A DNA stretch of 64,000 nucleotides from Photobacterium pectinilyticum (GTDB lineage Bacteria; Pseudomonadota; Gammaproteobacteria; Enterobacterales; Vibrionaceae), in NCBI RefSeq assembly GCF_024357955.1, contig NZ_JANEYT010000001.1, forward strand, positions 124,001-188,000, read 5' to 3'. Each line of letters opens with the position of its first letter. Position 1 is the first letter of the stretch. Both the position numbers and the translations under genes were made by a program. The notes under the pieces are model-generated. The model worked only from the letters and a program-made list of their open reading frames with translations, was not told the origin of the DNA and ran no database searches. Positions 29,591 to 39,404 of this stretch are shown here, piece by piece.

Positions 29591-30037
29591 ATGTCAGATA
29601 ACAATCACGCACTAAAACAAGCTGGCCTGAAAGTAACCCTTCCACGCCTAAAAATTCTGGAAGTGCTACAGCAGCCGGATTGCCAGCATATCAGTGCTGA
29701 AGACTTGTATAAGAAGCTAATCGATATCGGTGAAGAAATTGGCTTGGCGACGGTATACCGCGTTTTAAACCAATTTGACGATGCAGGCATTGTTACGCGT
29801 CACCACTTTGAAGGCGGTAAATCGGTATTCGAACTGGCAACACAGCATCACCATGACCACCTAGTATGCCTAGACTGTGGTAAAGTTATTGAGTTCTCTG
29901 ATGACATCATCGAAGAGCGCCAAAAAGAAATCGCTGCTAGCTTCAATGTTCGCCTTACCAACCACAGCCTGTACCTGTACGGTCACTGTGCAGAGGGCAA
30001 CTGCCAAGAAGACAGTTCACTACACGACAAAAAATAA
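29591..30037 (+). CDS. fur: Ferric uptake regulator Fur
   Basis: A 148-residue repressor of normal length. Winged helix at about 1-80 (GLKVTLPRLKILEVLQ, LATVYRVLNQFDDAG), metal-binding HHHDHLVCLDCGKVIEF (about 87-103), and a C-terminal CAEGNC. Iron-dependent repressor; likely targets in this window include feoAB. It follows fldA, the classic order. Confidence 0.98.
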   Translation: MSDNNHALKQAGLKVTLPRLKILEVLQQPDCQHISAEDLYKKLIDIGEEIGLATVYRVLNQFDDAGIVTRHHFEGGKSVFELATQHHHDHLVCLDCGKVIEFSDDIIEERQKEIAASFNVRLTNHSLYLYGHCAEGNCQEDSSLHDKK

Positions 30038-30119
30038 TTAGGCCCAAGTAAAAAACAATAAGGCCAGGATCTCAACACTTGGCCACTCAAGCAGCCGCGT
30101 TTTTGTTGTTGTACACAAA

Positions 30120-30149
30120 TAAAAAAACCAGCCAATAGGCTGGTTTTTT
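30120..30149. terminator. Bidirectional terminator between fur and glnS
   Basis: AAAAAAACCAGCC / GGCTGGTTTTTTC with a short loop, between the convergent genes. 20 bp from the glnS stop. Confidence 0.88.
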
Positions 30150-30169
30150 CTTATCAGGCTCAGGGAAGC

Positions 30170-31834
30170 TTAGTCGCCAATCTTCGCCCAAGTATCACGC
30201 AGGCCAACAGTGCGGTTGAAGACTAGCTTCTCTTTCGAAGAGTCTTTGCTGTCGACACAGAAGTAACCCATACGCTCGAACTGGAACGCTTTTTCCGCTT
30301 CACCTTCAATCAATGATGGTTCAACCACGCCATTCATCACGCTGAGTGACTCAGGGTTGATCACAGAGACGAAGTCATCTGCTGCACCTGGGTTTGGCAC
30401 TGTGAATAGGCGGTCGTACAAACGGATTTCAGCTGGGATACCCTGCTCTGCAGATACCCAGTGGATCACGCCTTTAACCTTGCGGCCATCCGCTGGGTTT
30501 TTACCTAAGGTTTCGTTATCGTAAGAACAGAAGATAGTCGTAATATTACCCTCTTCGTCCTTTTCGATACGCTCAGCCTTGATCACATACGCACCACGCA
30601 GGCGAACTTCTTTGCCGAGCACCAAACGCTTATACTTCTTGTTCGCTTCTTCGCGGAAGTCTTCACGCTCGATGTATACCTCACGAGTGAACGGTACCTG
30701 ACGGCTCCCCATCTCTGGCTTGTTCGGGTGATTAGCCACTTCCAGCATTTCAGCGTCGCCATCGAAGTTTTCGATCACAACTTTTACTGGATCCAGAACA
30801 GCCATCGCACGCGGTGCGTTCTCGTTCAGGTCATCACGGATACAAGATTCCAACGAGCTCATTTCAATGGTGTTATCTTGCTTGGTCACACCAATACGCT
30901 TACAGAACTCACGGATCGACGCTGAAGTGAAACCACGGCGACGCAAGCCCGAGATAGTTGGCATACGCGGATCGTCCCAACCATTTACCAGGTTCTCGGT
31001 TACCAGCTGGTTAAGCTTACGCTTAGACATCACTGTGTACTCAAGATTCAAGCGGCTGAACTCGTACTGGCGAGGCTGACAATCAATAGTGATATTGTCC
31101 AGCACCCAGTCATAAAGACGACGGTTATCCATGAATTCCAAGGTACAGATAGAGTGCGTAATGCCCTCTAGCGCATCCGAAATACAATGGGTGAAGTCGT
31201 ACATCGGATAGATGCACCACTTGTCACCGGTTTGGTGGTGAGTGGCAAAACGCACACGGTAAATAACCGGATCACGCAACACCATAAACGGTGATGCCAT
31301 GTCGATTTTAGCGCGTAGGCTCATTTTGCCTTCTTCAATTTCGCCGTTCTTCATTTTCTCGAACAGCTCAAGGTTTTCTTCTACGCTGCGATCACGGTAC
31401 GGGCTGTGCTTACCGGCTTCGGTAAGAGTGCCACGGTATTCGCGCATTTGCTCTGGACTTAGCTCATCAACGTACGCTAAGCCTTTATTAATCAATTCAA
31501 TAGCAAACCCGTGCAGCTTATCGAAGTAGTTCGATGAGTAACAAATCTCACCGCTCCACTCAAAGCCCAACCAGTTAACATCGTTCTTAATAGACTCAAC
31601 GTATTCGATGTCTTCTTTCTCAGGGTTTGTATCATCAAAACGAAGATTACATTGACCCTGATAGTCCTGAGCAATACCGAAGTTCAAACAAATAGATTTA
31701 GCATGGCCGATGTGCAGGTAACCATTCGGCTCCGGCGGGAATCGGGTATGTACGCTTGTATGTTTGCCACTAGCTAAATCCGCATCAATAATCTGGCGGA
31801 TAAAGTTAGTTGGACGAGCTTCAGATTCACTCAT
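30170..31834 (-). CDS. glnS: Glutaminyl-tRNA synthetase
   Basis: A 554-residue class I synthetase. HIGH region [16 protein letters not shown] (about 32-47), the KMSKS-equivalent [11 protein letters not shown], and two C-terminal anticodon-binding barrels. The ATG at 31834 ([15 protein letters not shown]) is preferred to the TTG one codon earlier; GAGG lies 8 bases upstream. Charges tRNA-Gln. Single gene. Confidence 0.98.
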   Translation of the reverse strand: MSESEARPTNFIRQIIDADLASGKHTSVHTRFPPEPNGYLHIGHAKSICLNFGIAQDYQGQCNLRFDDTNPEKEDIEYVESIKNDVNWLGFEWSGEICYSSNYFDKLHGFAIELINKGLAYVDELSPEQMREYRGTLTEAGKHSPYRDRSVEENLELFEKMKNGEIEEGKMSLRAKIDMASPFMVLRDPVIYRVRFATHHQTGDKWCIYPMYDFTHCISDALEGITHSICTLEFMDNRRLYDWVLDNITIDCQPRQYEFSRLNLEYTVMSKRKLNQLVTENLVNGWDDPRMPTISGLRRRGFTSASIREFCKRIGVTKQDNTIEMSSLESCIRDDLNENAPRAMAVLDPVKVVIENFDGDAEMLEVANHPNKPEMGSRQVPFTREVYIEREDFREEANKKYKRLVLGKEVRLRGAYVIKAERIEKDEEGNITTIFCSYDNETLGKNPADGRKVKGVIHWVSAEQGIPAEIRLYDRLFTVPNPGAADDFVSVINPESLSVMNGVVEPSLIEGEAEKAFQFERMGYFCVDSKDSSKEKLVFNRTVGLRDTWAKIGD

Positions 31835-31935
31835 CAATTAGACCTCGTGTGCTTACAGGATTTTTAAGTCCCCTATGATCCATAAATATAGGGGCCGACT
31901 CAACAAATAGTGTACATTGTTTGTCGATATGAATA

Positions 31936-31961
31936 AAAAAACCCCGTAATAGCACGGGGTA
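31936..31961. terminator. Hairpin upstream of glnS
   Basis: AAAAAACCCCGTAATAGCACGGGGT: an A-run then a CCCCG/CGGGG stem. On the minus strand it has a T-run, so it probably ends a minus-strand transcript entering from 32 kb. Confidence 0.6.
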
Positions 31962-32268
31962 TCTAAAAGAATAGGTCGAAACTGGCAAGGTTAGCCCCGC
32001 CAATTGCAATTACAGCGTGACTGAGCGACGAAAACGCTGGCGGTCCGCACTCACTGCACGTACCTCTGCCCCCGACATCAGTCGAATATTGCCGCGCCAA
32101 ACCCGGCATGCTGATTTTCATATGCAACGGCCCCCAGTACAGCACCAACCGCTGATAGCCTTCAGGGAAAACAAACATAACAATAAGCGAAAACCGCAGG
32201 CACAAACCTGAAAGGAAGGCGTTTCTTTGAAGTGTATGGTCGCAGGTGACTATTGAGTCTGATGGAAT
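31962..32268. other. Gap between glnS and nagE
   Basis: About 300 bp. A minus-strand frame at 31963-32205 encodes MCLRFSLIVMFVFPEGYQ...; another frame there encodes GNIRLMSGAEVRAVSADRQ. Neither is complete or recognised. If a small gene existed here it is now broken. I see nothing else definite. Confidence 0.4.
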
Positions 32269-32292
32269 ATCGGCCTCCGATTGGAGGCCGAT
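32269..32292. terminator. Perfect 12-bp hairpin after nagE
   Basis: ATCGGCCTCCGA / TTGGAGGCCGAT stem, about 32 bp downstream of the nagE stop. T-run is poor, so termination strength is uncertain. Confidence 0.6.
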
Positions 32293-32324
32293 AAAGTCGT
32301 TATCTATGACTTAAGAAAAAGTCA

Positions 32325-33815
32325 TTAAGGCAGTTTTACCGCTGATAGATCTTCACTTGGAGAGACTTTCTTCATCTCACCAGCAACGATTTCAGCTAGA
32401 GGGCCCAGGATAACCTGTAGGTTGTTAGAACCCAGTTTAACCACACCCATTGCACCCAGTGCTTTCAATGTCTTCTCATCAGCAAGGCTGCTGTCTTTTA
32501 GCGTTAGACGTAGACGAGTAATACATGCATCGATGTTTTCTAGGTTAGATACACCACCTAGAGCAACAACGTACTGCTTAGCTAGCTCACCCGTTTCCTG
32601 AGAACCACCTGCATTCGATGCTGTTTCATCTTCGTCTTCACGGCCAGGCGTCTTCAGGTTGAACTTAACGATAACCGTACGGAAGATTGCGTAGTATAGG
32701 CCGAAGAATACTAGGCCCTGTACAATCAGCATGTACCAGTTAACCGCTAGCGGGTTACGTGTTGATAGAACCATATCAACCAGACCTGCAGAGAAACCGA
32801 AGCCTGCAATCCACTGCATTGACGCTGCGATGTATACAGAGATACCCGCTAAGAATGCGTGAAGTACGTATAGGCCTGGTGCTAGGAACATGAATGAGAA
32901 TTCTAGCGGCTCAGTAACACCGGTGAAGAATGAAGCGAAACCTGCAGCAATCATGATTGATGCAACTTTATCTTTGTTCTCTGACTTAGCAGTGTGGTAG
33001 ATCGCTAGCGCCGCACCTGGTAGACCAAACATCATGATTGGGAAGAAACCAGCCTGGTACATACCAGTAACACCTGGGGTTGCAACGCCTTCTGCAATTG
33101 ACTTCGCGCCACCTAGGAAGTTAGGGATATCGTTGATGCCCGCGACGTCGAACCAGAATACAGAGTTCAGTGCGTGGTGAAGACCCACAGGGATTAGCAG
33201 ACGGTTGAAGAATGCGTAGATCCCCGCACCTAGCTCACCCATACCCTGAATACCTTCACCGAAGCTTACTAGACCACCGTAAACTGTTGGCCATACGTAC
33301 ATTAGTACGAAGGCAATAAAGATACCAGCAAAAGAGGTCAAGATAGGTACAAGACGCTTACCAGAGAAGAATGCCAGTGCTTTATGCAATTCAACGTGTG
33401 AGAAGCGGTTGTAGATCTCAGCAGACACGATACCCACCAAGATACCAACAAATTGGTTGTTGATTTTGCCGAAGGCCGCTGGAACAGCGCTTGCGTCAAT
33501 ACCTTGAATCTGAGCAACTGCGCCCGGAGAAAGTAGTGTGGTAACAACAAGGAAGCCAACGAAACCAGATAGTGCCGCGGCACCGTCCTTATCTTTAGAC
33601 ATACCGTAAGCAACACCAACGGCAAACAGTACAGACATGTTATCGATGATTGCGGCACCAGCTTTAATCAAGAAGGCTGCCAGTGCACTGTTCGCACCCC
33701 AGCCGTTCGGATCAATCCAGTAACCAATACCCATTAGAATTGCAGCTGCAGGAAGCGTGGCGACTGGCACCATCAATGCTTTACCTACTTTTTGAAAATA
33801 TCCAAGAATATTCAC
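32325..33815 (-). CDS. nagE: PTS N-acetylglucosamine EIICB component NagE
   Basis: A 496-residue protein: EIIC membrane domain (about 1-370) and EIIB domain (about 415-490) with phospho-Cys431 in IDACITRLRL. It imports GlcNAc while phosphorylating it. E. coli NagE also has a C-terminal EIIA domain; it is missing here, so phosphate must come from a separate EIIA (Crr-type), as is usual in vibrios. Divergent from nagBAC with NagC-like and CRP-like sites between. Confidence 0.95.
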   Translation of the reverse strand: MNILGYFQKVGKALMVPVATLPAAAILMGIGYWIDPNGWGANSALAAFLIKAGAAIIDNMSVLFAVGVAYGMSKDKDGAAALSGFVGFLVVTTLLSPGAVAQIQGIDASAVPAAFGKINNQFVGILVGIVSAEIYNRFSHVELHKALAFFSGKRLVPILTSFAGIFIAFVLMYVWPTVYGGLVSFGEGIQGMGELGAGIYAFFNRLLIPVGLHHALNSVFWFDVAGINDIPNFLGGAKSIAEGVATPGVTGMYQAGFFPIMMFGLPGAALAIYHTAKSENKDKVASIMIAAGFASFFTGVTEPLEFSFMFLAPGLYVLHAFLAGISVYIAASMQWIAGFGFSAGLVDMVLSTRNPLAVNWYMLIVQGLVFFGLYYAIFRTVIVKFNLKTPGREDEDETASNAGGSQETGELAKQYVVALGGVSNLENIDACITRLRLTLKDSSLADEKTLKALGAMGVVKLGSNNLQVILGPLAEIVAGEMKKVSPSEDLSAVKLP

Positions 33816-33897
33816 CCTTAGTTCCCCCTATGGTTTTCTTAGAATCGATTTGGATAACTTATTTTAGTTATCCGATTAAGTTACTTGCAGTTTAAGA

Positions 33898-33924
33898 ATT
33901 TTATTTCGCCCCGCAAATTAAAAG
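33898..33924. promoter_or_regulatory. NagC-like operator on the nagE side
   Basis: Imperfect inverted repeat TTTTATTTCG-CCC-CGCAAATTAAAA. This has the A/T-rich arms with inner CG that NagC operators show. It lies about 85 bp upstream of the nagE start. A partner on the nagB side is at 33994-34016. Confidence 0.55.
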
Positions 33925-33933
33925 GTCGTCATT

Positions 33934-33949
33934 TGTGATCTTAATCACC
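33934..33949. promoter_or_regulatory. CRP-cAMP site between nagE and nagB
   Basis: TGTGA-TCTTAA-TCACC matches the CRP consensus TGTGA-N6-TCACA at 9 of 10 core positions. The central position between two divergent promoters, with a NagC-like site on each side, is the arrangement known for E. coli nagE-nagB. Confidence 0.75.
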
Positions 33950-33993
33950 AGTATGGGCAATTAGCAGGCGATTTTGCTAGCTCGATCATAAAA

Positions 33994-34016
33994 CTTATTT
34001 TATCATGCGAAACAAA
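33994..34016. promoter_or_regulatory. NagC-like operator on the nagB side
   Basis: TTATTTTATCATGCGAAACAAA, A/T arms around a CG core, about 60 bp before the nagB start. Paired with 33898-33924 it could support a NagC loop. Call by eye. Confidence 0.45.
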
Positions 34017-34070
34017 TGCGATATCACGCTATGATTTGACTGTAATTTAATTTTGGAATGAGGTGTCACT

Positions 34071-34871
34071 GTGAGACTAATCCCACTGAATGAAGCTAAA
34101 GATGTAGGTTTGTGGTCAGCCCGCTATATTGCTGATCGTATTAACAAATTTAAGCCAACAGCGGAACGTCCCTTCGTGCTGGGCCTACCAACAGGTGGCA
34201 CCCCGCTAGCTACGTACAAGCGTCTTATCGAGCTTTATCAAGCAGGCGAAGTAAGCTTCAAGCATGTTGTTACCTTCAACATGGATGAATACATTGGTAT
34301 CCCTGCTGACCACCCAGAGTCATACCATAGCTTTATGTTCAACAATTTCTTCAATCATGTTGATATTAAAAAAGAAAACATCAATTTGCTTAACGGCAAC
34401 ACAGAAGATCACGACGCTGAATGCCTACGTTACGAAGAGAAAATTAAGTCATATGGCAAAATTAACCTATTCATGGGCGGCGTGGGCAACGACGGCCACA
34501 TTGCCTTTAACGAGCCCGCCTCTTCTCTTGCCTCTCGTACCCGCATTAAGACCCTGACGGAAGATACCCGCATCGCGAACTCCCGATTTTTCGATGGCGA
34601 TATCAACCAAGTACCGAAATACGCACTGACCATCGGTGTCGGTACCCTACTGGATTCAGCCGAAATTTTGGTACTCGTAACCGGTCACAATAAAGCCCTA
34701 GCGCTACAAGCGGCGGTAGAAGGCTCAGTTAACCACTTATGGACAGTGTCTGCGCTTCAGCTTCACCCTAAGTCTCTTCTTGTGTGCGATGAACCATCCA
34801 CACAAGAGCTAAAAGTGAAAACAGTGAAGTACTTCCGTGAGCTTGAAGCTGAAAACATCAAACATCTATAA
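34071..34871 (+). CDS. nagB: Glucosamine-6-phosphate deaminase
   Basis: A 266-residue protein, the usual length. [12 protein letters not shown] (substrate phosphate loop), FNMDEYIG (catalytic Asp) and [13 protein letters not shown] (catalytic His). Converts GlcN-6-P to fructose-6-P and ammonia. GTG start with GAGG upstream. First gene of nagBAC. Confidence 0.97.
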   Translation: MRLIPLNEAKDVGLWSARYIADRINKFKPTAERPFVLGLPTGGTPLATYKRLIELYQAGEVSFKHVVTFNMDEYIGIPADHPESYHSFMFNNFFNHVDIKKENINLLNGNTEDHDAECLRYEEKIKSYGKINLFMGGVGNDGHIAFNEPASSLASRTRIKTLTEDTRIANSRFFDGDINQVPKYALTIGVGTLLDSAEILVLVTGHNKALALQAAVEGSVNHLWTVSALQLHPKSLLVCDEPSTQELKVKTVKYFRELEAENIKHL

Positions 34872-34885
34872 TCAAGGAGTTATTC

Positions 34886-36022
34886 ATGTACGCGCTAACC
34901 CATTGTCGTATTTACACCGGTAGCGATGTGCTGAATAACCACGCCGTCATTATTGACGGCGTGAACATTCACGCTGTCTGCCCCGTTTCTGAACTTCCTG
35001 CTGATATTGAAATCCGCGACCTTGAGGGTGCCAATCTGACACCTGGCTTTATTGACCTTCAGCTGAATGGCTGTGGTGGAGTCATGCTCAATGATGAGAT
35101 CAATGCCGACACGATCCATACCATGCACCGTGCCAACCTGAAATCAGGCTGCACCAGCTTTCTGCCAACGCTGATCACCTCTTCAGACGAAGATATGAAA
35201 GCAGCTATCGCTGCCGAGCGCGACTACCAGGGTCAATACCAAAACCATTCACTGGGCTTGCACCTCGAAGGTCCTTACCTGAATGTGATGAAAAAAGGTA
35301 TCCACTCTGTTGACCATATCCGCCGCTCTGACAATGCAATGATCAACACCATATGCGAAAACGCCGATGTGGTGACCAAGGTAACCCTAGCGCCGGAGCA
35401 AAACGACCATAGCCATATTGAGCAATTGGTTGAAGCCGGGATAGTAGTATCTGCAGGTCACACCAATGCCACTTACGTCGAAGCCCGCAAAGGCTTTGCG
35501 TCAGGGATCAGTTTCGCTACCCACTTGTTCAATGCTATGACCCCTATGGCCGGTCGAGAGCCAGGCATGGTCGGTGCCATTTATGACACGCCAGAGGTCT
35601 ATACCGGTGTGATTGCTGATGGTTTCCATGTCGATTATGCCAACATCCGCCTGGCCCACCGTATGAAAGGCAACAAACTTGTTTTGGTCACCGATGCAAC
35701 TGCACCTGCAGGAGCAGACATGGATCACTTTATTTTTGTCGGCAAGAAAGTATATTACCGTGATGGTAAGTGTGTTGATGAAAATGGCACACTTGGTGGT
35801 TCGGCACTCACAATGATCGAAGCGGTTCAGAATAGTGTCGAACATGCAGGTATCGCCCTGGACGAAGCGATTCGAATGGCTACCCTCTACCCTGCTCGCG
35901 CTATCAGCGTTGATCAGAAACTGGGTGCCATCAAAAAAGGCATGGTTGCAAACTTAGCCATTTTTGATCGTGACTACAAGGTTCAGGCGACTGTTGTTAA
36001 CGGCGAATACGAGCAGAATTAA
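34886..36022 (+). CDS. nagA: N-acetylglucosamine-6-phosphate deacetylase
   Basis: A 378-residue amidohydrolase. [12 protein letters not shown] (metal region), HLEGPYLN (Glu ligand), SAGHTNA and the catalytic Asp in [10 protein letters not shown]. Deacetylates GlcNAc-6-P to give the NagB substrate. 14 bp after nagB, with AAGGAG before the ATG. Confidence 0.97.
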   Translation: MYALTHCRIYTGSDVLNNHAVIIDGVNIHAVCPVSELPADIEIRDLEGANLTPGFIDLQLNGCGGVMLNDEINADTIHTMHRANLKSGCTSFLPTLITSSDEDMKAAIAAERDYQGQYQNHSLGLHLEGPYLNVMKKGIHSVDHIRRSDNAMINTICENADVVTKVTLAPEQNDHSHIEQLVEAGIVVSAGHTNATYVEARKGFASGISFATHLFNAMTPMAGREPGMVGAIYDTPEVYTGVIADGFHVDYANIRLAHRMKGNKLVLVTDATAPAGADMDHFIFVGKKVYYRDGKCVDENGTLGGSALTMIEAVQNSVEHAGIALDEAIRMATLYPARAISVDQKLGAIKKGMVANLAIFDRDYKVQATVVNGEYEQN

Positions 36023-36024
36023 CT

Positions 36025-37239
36025 ATGACAGGCGGACAAATAGGTAATGTTGATCTGGTAAAACAGCTGAATAGTGCAGCTGTTTACCGGCTCATCGACT
36101 TGCAAGGCCCTATATCTCGAATCCAGGTTGCTGATATCAGTCAGCTTGCACCTGCAAGTGTTACTAAAATCACCCGCCAACTGCTGGAGCGCGGCTTGAT
36201 TAAAGAGGTCGCGCAGCAGGCTTCCACCGGAGGCCGGCGTGCAATTTCGCTGACCACAGAGTCAGCACCTTTCCACTCGATTGCGATTCGTCTTGGGCGC
36301 AACTACATCGAGCTAACGATTTATGATCTCAGCGGCAAGCACATTGTCGGTACAGCGCATTCTTTCCACTATACCAACGCGCAAGGACTTATTGATGGCT
36401 TGCTTGAACATATCCGCAAGTTCATTGCCGATAACCAGAATATCCTGCGCGAACTGGTTGCCTTCGGGATTACCCTACCGGGCCTGATTGATCCGGAAAG
36501 TGGTGTGGTGGAGTACATGCCACATATTGATGTCGATAACTTGCCGTTGTCGGAAATTATCACTGACAAATACGGTGTTGCCTGTTTTGTCGGCAATGAC
36601 ATCCGCGGCTTGGCACTGGCTGAGCATTATTTCGGTTCGAGCAAAGACTGCAAAGACTCTATTTTGGTTAGTGTCCACCACGGTACCGGTGCGGGGATCA
36701 TCGTCAACGGTCAGGTCTTCTTGGGCTTTAACCGAAATGTCGGTGAGATAGGTCATATCCAGATCGACCCACTTGGCGACAAGTGCCAGTGTGGCAACTT
36801 TGGCTGCCTAGAAACCGTCGCTGCCGATCCGGCGATTATCCGCCACGTTCAAGCCCTGCTTGACCAAGGCTACCCGAGTTCACTGCAAGAGCTGGAAGAT
36901 GTCACCATGCCAGCCATCTGCGAAGCAGCCAATAAGGGCGACGAACTGGCAAGCCAAGCATTAATCAAGGTGGGTAATCAATTGGGCAAAGCCCTGGCAA
37001 TGACCATCAACTTGTTTAACCCCCAGAAAATTATCGTTGCGGGTAATATTACCCAAGCTAAAGATGTGATTTTTCCGGCGATTCGCCGCTGCGTGGAAAC
37101 CCAGTCACTTTCGACCTTTAACAAAGACTTGCCAATCGTTGAATCAGTGCTCTACACCCAGCCGACCATCGGTGCATTTTCGATGATCAAGCGTGCGATG
37201 CTTAACGGTGTCTTGCTGCAACGCTTGCTAGAAGAGTAA
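36025..37239 (+). CDS. nagC: N-acetylglucosamine repressor NagC (ROK family)
   Basis: A 404-residue ROK repressor. Winged HTH at about 15-80 (SRIQVADISQLAPASVTKITRQLLERGLI), sugar-binding ROK domain with ATP-less GNDIRGLALAEHYFG, VHHGTGAGIIV and the zinc motif CQCGNFGCLE. Released from DNA by GlcNAc-6-P. It follows nagA by two bases and should repress nagE and nagBAC. Confidence 0.96.
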   Translation: MTGGQIGNVDLVKQLNSAAVYRLIDLQGPISRIQVADISQLAPASVTKITRQLLERGLIKEVAQQASTGGRRAISLTTESAPFHSIAIRLGRNYIELTIYDLSGKHIVGTAHSFHYTNAQGLIDGLLEHIRKFIADNQNILRELVAFGITLPGLIDPESGVVEYMPHIDVDNLPLSEIITDKYGVACFVGNDIRGLALAEHYFGSSKDCKDSILVSVHHGTGAGIIVNGQVFLGFNRNVGEIGHIQIDPLGDKCQCGNFGCLETVAADPAIIRHVQALLDQGYPSSLQELEDVTMPAICEAANKGDELASQALIKVGNQLGKALAMTINLFNPQKIIVAGNITQAKDVIFPAIRRCVETQSLSTFNKDLPIVESVLYTQPTIGAFSMIKRAMLNGVLLQRLLEE

Positions 37240-37311
37240 CGAAAACAAAGGGTAAAGCGAAAAACAAAGCAATAAGATAGCTTTTCAGATTGTTCATCCT
37301 GTTACAAAATA

Positions 37312-37344
37312 TTAAGGGCAGACTTCAGACAGAAGACTGCCCTT
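37312..37344 (+). terminator. Terminator-like hairpin after nagC
   Basis: AAGGGCAG / CTGCCCTT with a loop of about 15 bases (ACTTCAGACAGAAGA) that can itself pair, followed by a weak T region. About 75 bp past the nagC stop. Confidence 0.6.
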
Positions 37345-37469
37345 CGTGTTATATTTTGCCGTCAATAAAGTACCCTCATCGATAGAGGTACATACCCAAC
37401 AGCCAGTCCACACATCTAATTTATCCATATTTGGCCTGGCGAAAAACCATAAAGGAATGTCAGCCTAGC

Positions 37470-39056
37470 ATGGAACTTATCTACATCATCGCCGCCTTCT
37501 TGGCTGGCTTTATCGCACTTAGGTGCAAGTTGCCCCCGCTCGTGGGCTTCCTTGTCGCCGGCTTTGCCCTGAATACCGCAGGCTATGAATCAACCCCGGT
37601 ATTATCGACCCTGGCTGATCTCGGTGTAACACTACTGCTTTTTACCATCGGCCTAAAGCTCGATGTCAAAACCCTGCTAACCAAAGAAATTTGGGGGGGG
37701 GCCACCCTGCACAACCTGCTTACGACCGGCCTGTTTACCCTCGCTTTACTTGCCCTAAAGCAACTAGGGGTTGGTATGATGGCAGGTCTCGATGTGGCGC
37801 AAATTGCCTTGCTTGCTTTTGCTCTGTCGTTCTCCAGTACCGTATTTGCCATCAAGGCACTACAGGAAAAAGGCGAGCTCAACGCAACTTACGGTACCCT
37901 AGCCATCGGGATCCTGGTTATGCAGGATATCTTCGCGGTGCTTTTCCTGACCGTGTCGACCGGTAAGATCCCTGAAATCACAGCCCTTGCCTTGTTTGCC
38001 CTGCCACTGCTGCGCCCTTCGCTGTTTAAAATCCTTGACCGTGCCGGGCACGGTGAAATGCTGGTGCTCTATGGTATTTTCCTCGCGCTAGTCGCCGGTG
38101 CCGGCCTGTTTGAATTCGTCGGAATGAAGGCAGATCTCGGCGCGCTGATCATGGGCATGATGCTCGCTGCCCATCCCAAATCATCAGAGATGTCAAAATC
38201 GCTGTTCAACCTTAAAGAGCTATTGCTAGTCTGTTTTTTCCTCAACATTGGCTTGGCAGAGCAGCCGACGCTCGACGGATTACTGATGGCACTGCTACTG
38301 ATGCTCATGCTACCGATCAAGGGGATTTTGTACTACGTTATCTTTAATTTGTTCCGATACCGGGTCCGCACCTCCCTGCTCGGTACCCTGACTCTGTTTA
38401 ACTACAGTGAATTTGGTCTTATCGTCGGCGGTCTCGCCTACAAGATGGGGATGCTTCCAGGCAGCTTCTTGGTCGCTATCGCGATTGCGGTCTCCCTCTC
38501 ATTTCTTGTTGCCGCCCCGCTCAACAGCTTGGGGCATCGCCTGTACAAAGGAGCCTCAAAGTGGCTCAAGGAATTTGAACCTGAAAAACTCAATGTCAGT
38601 GATCGCCTGATTGATCTGGGAAATAAGCAAATTCTGATCTTGGGGATGGGCCGGATTGGCAGTGGGGCCTATGACGAGCTGGTTGCAACCTACGGCAATA
38701 AGATCATCGGTGTCGAGGCCCGAGAAGACTCTGTTGAGCTACACCAAGCTCAAGGCCGCCATGTCATTCACGGCGATGCAACTGACTCAGATTTTTGGGC
38801 CCGAGTGATCTCCAAGCAAAATATCCAGCTGATCCTACTTGCCATGCCGCACAGCCAAGCCAATAATTTTGCCCTCGAGCAAATCCGTGAGCGAAATTAC
38901 CAAGGCCAAATCGCCGCTATCGCCAAATACAGTGATGACGAAGAAGAGCTCAAAGCACTAGGAGTCGATGCTGCCTTCAATATTTACCATGAAGCCGGTA
39001 GCGGTTTTGCCCGTCATGTATGTGAACATTTGACGCCACAAATTAAGTCGAACTAA
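37470..39056 (+). CDS. CPA2-family cation/proton antiporter with RCK domain (KefB/YbaL-like)
   Basis: A 528-residue protein from the ATG at 37470 (MELIYIIAAFLAGFIAL), chosen because AAAGGA precedes it and the added 13 residues in the longer frame are not hydrophobic. About 12 membrane helices (about 1-370), then a Rossmann RCK/TrkA-N domain with GMGRIGSGAYDEL at about 405-418. K+ or Na+ antiport is expected; the exact ion cannot be told from sequence. Single gene. Confidence 0.85.
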   Translation: MELIYIIAAFLAGFIALRCKLPPLVGFLVAGFALNTAGYESTPVLSTLADLGVTLLLFTIGLKLDVKTLLTKEIWGGATLHNLLTTGLFTLALLALKQLGVGMMAGLDVAQIALLAFALSFSSTVFAIKALQEKGELNATYGTLAIGILVMQDIFAVLFLTVSTGKIPEITALALFALPLLRPSLFKILDRAGHGEMLVLYGIFLALVAGAGLFEFVGMKADLGALIMGMMLAAHPKSSEMSKSLFNLKELLLVCFFLNIGLAEQPTLDGLLMALLLMLMLPIKGILYYVIFNLFRYRVRTSLLGTLTLFNYSEFGLIVGGLAYKMGMLPGSFLVAIAIAVSLSFLVAAPLNSLGHRLYKGASKWLKEFEPEKLNVSDRLIDLGNKQILILGMGRIGSGAYDELVATYGNKIIGVEAREDSVELHQAQGRHVIHGDATDSDFWARVISKQNIQLILLAMPHSQANNFALEQIRERNYQGQIAAIAKYSDDEEELKALGVDAAFNIYHEAGSGFARHVCEHLTPQIKSN

Positions 39057-39075
39057 TTTCACCTCTTCACGGTAA

Positions 39076-39104
39076 AACGGCAGCTTCGGCTGCTGTTTGT
39101 TTTT
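39076..39104 (+). terminator. Terminator of the antiporter gene
   Basis: ACGGCAGC-TTCG-GCTGCTGT stem with a T-rich tail, 20 bp after the stop. Confidence 0.85.
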
Positions 39105-39404
39105 GTGCGCAAAATATCACCCACAGTTAACTTTCATTCGGAATTTGGCGTTAATTTTGAATATTATTCATCATCAGCTCTTTTTATTTATTGAATTGAA
39201 ATTGATGGTTGCAATTCATTGTTGAATACGCAATTTTAACAATTAACAAAAGGACAGCGATGATGTGGACAAGACTGCCTAGCACATAACAAAGTGCTAA
39301 CGCATCAGAAATGCAAACCTATACAAATATGGTTATGCACTCCGCCACGCTGATTCCGGCAATTTTCATGGATAGCAACATTTAGTAATTTTGGGGTAGG
39401 TAGT
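39105..39404 (+). promoter_or_regulatory. asnB leader region
   Basis: 300 bp of AT-rich leader. It includes an inverted repeat ATTGTT...AACAAT (39219-39244), a 9-codon mini-ORF (39260-39289: MMWTRLPST) with AAAAGGA seven bases upstream, and directly overlapping its end a hairpin TAGCAC/GTGCTA (39279-39298). A second, 24-codon frame (39311-39385) has no ribosome site. Regulation of asnB by this leader is inference. Confidence 0.4.

Noticed and set aside
31963-32205. 80-residue minus-strand frame between glnS and nagE
   Set aside because: No ribosome site, no recognised family, and the composition looks non-coding. Kept only as a possible decayed gene.
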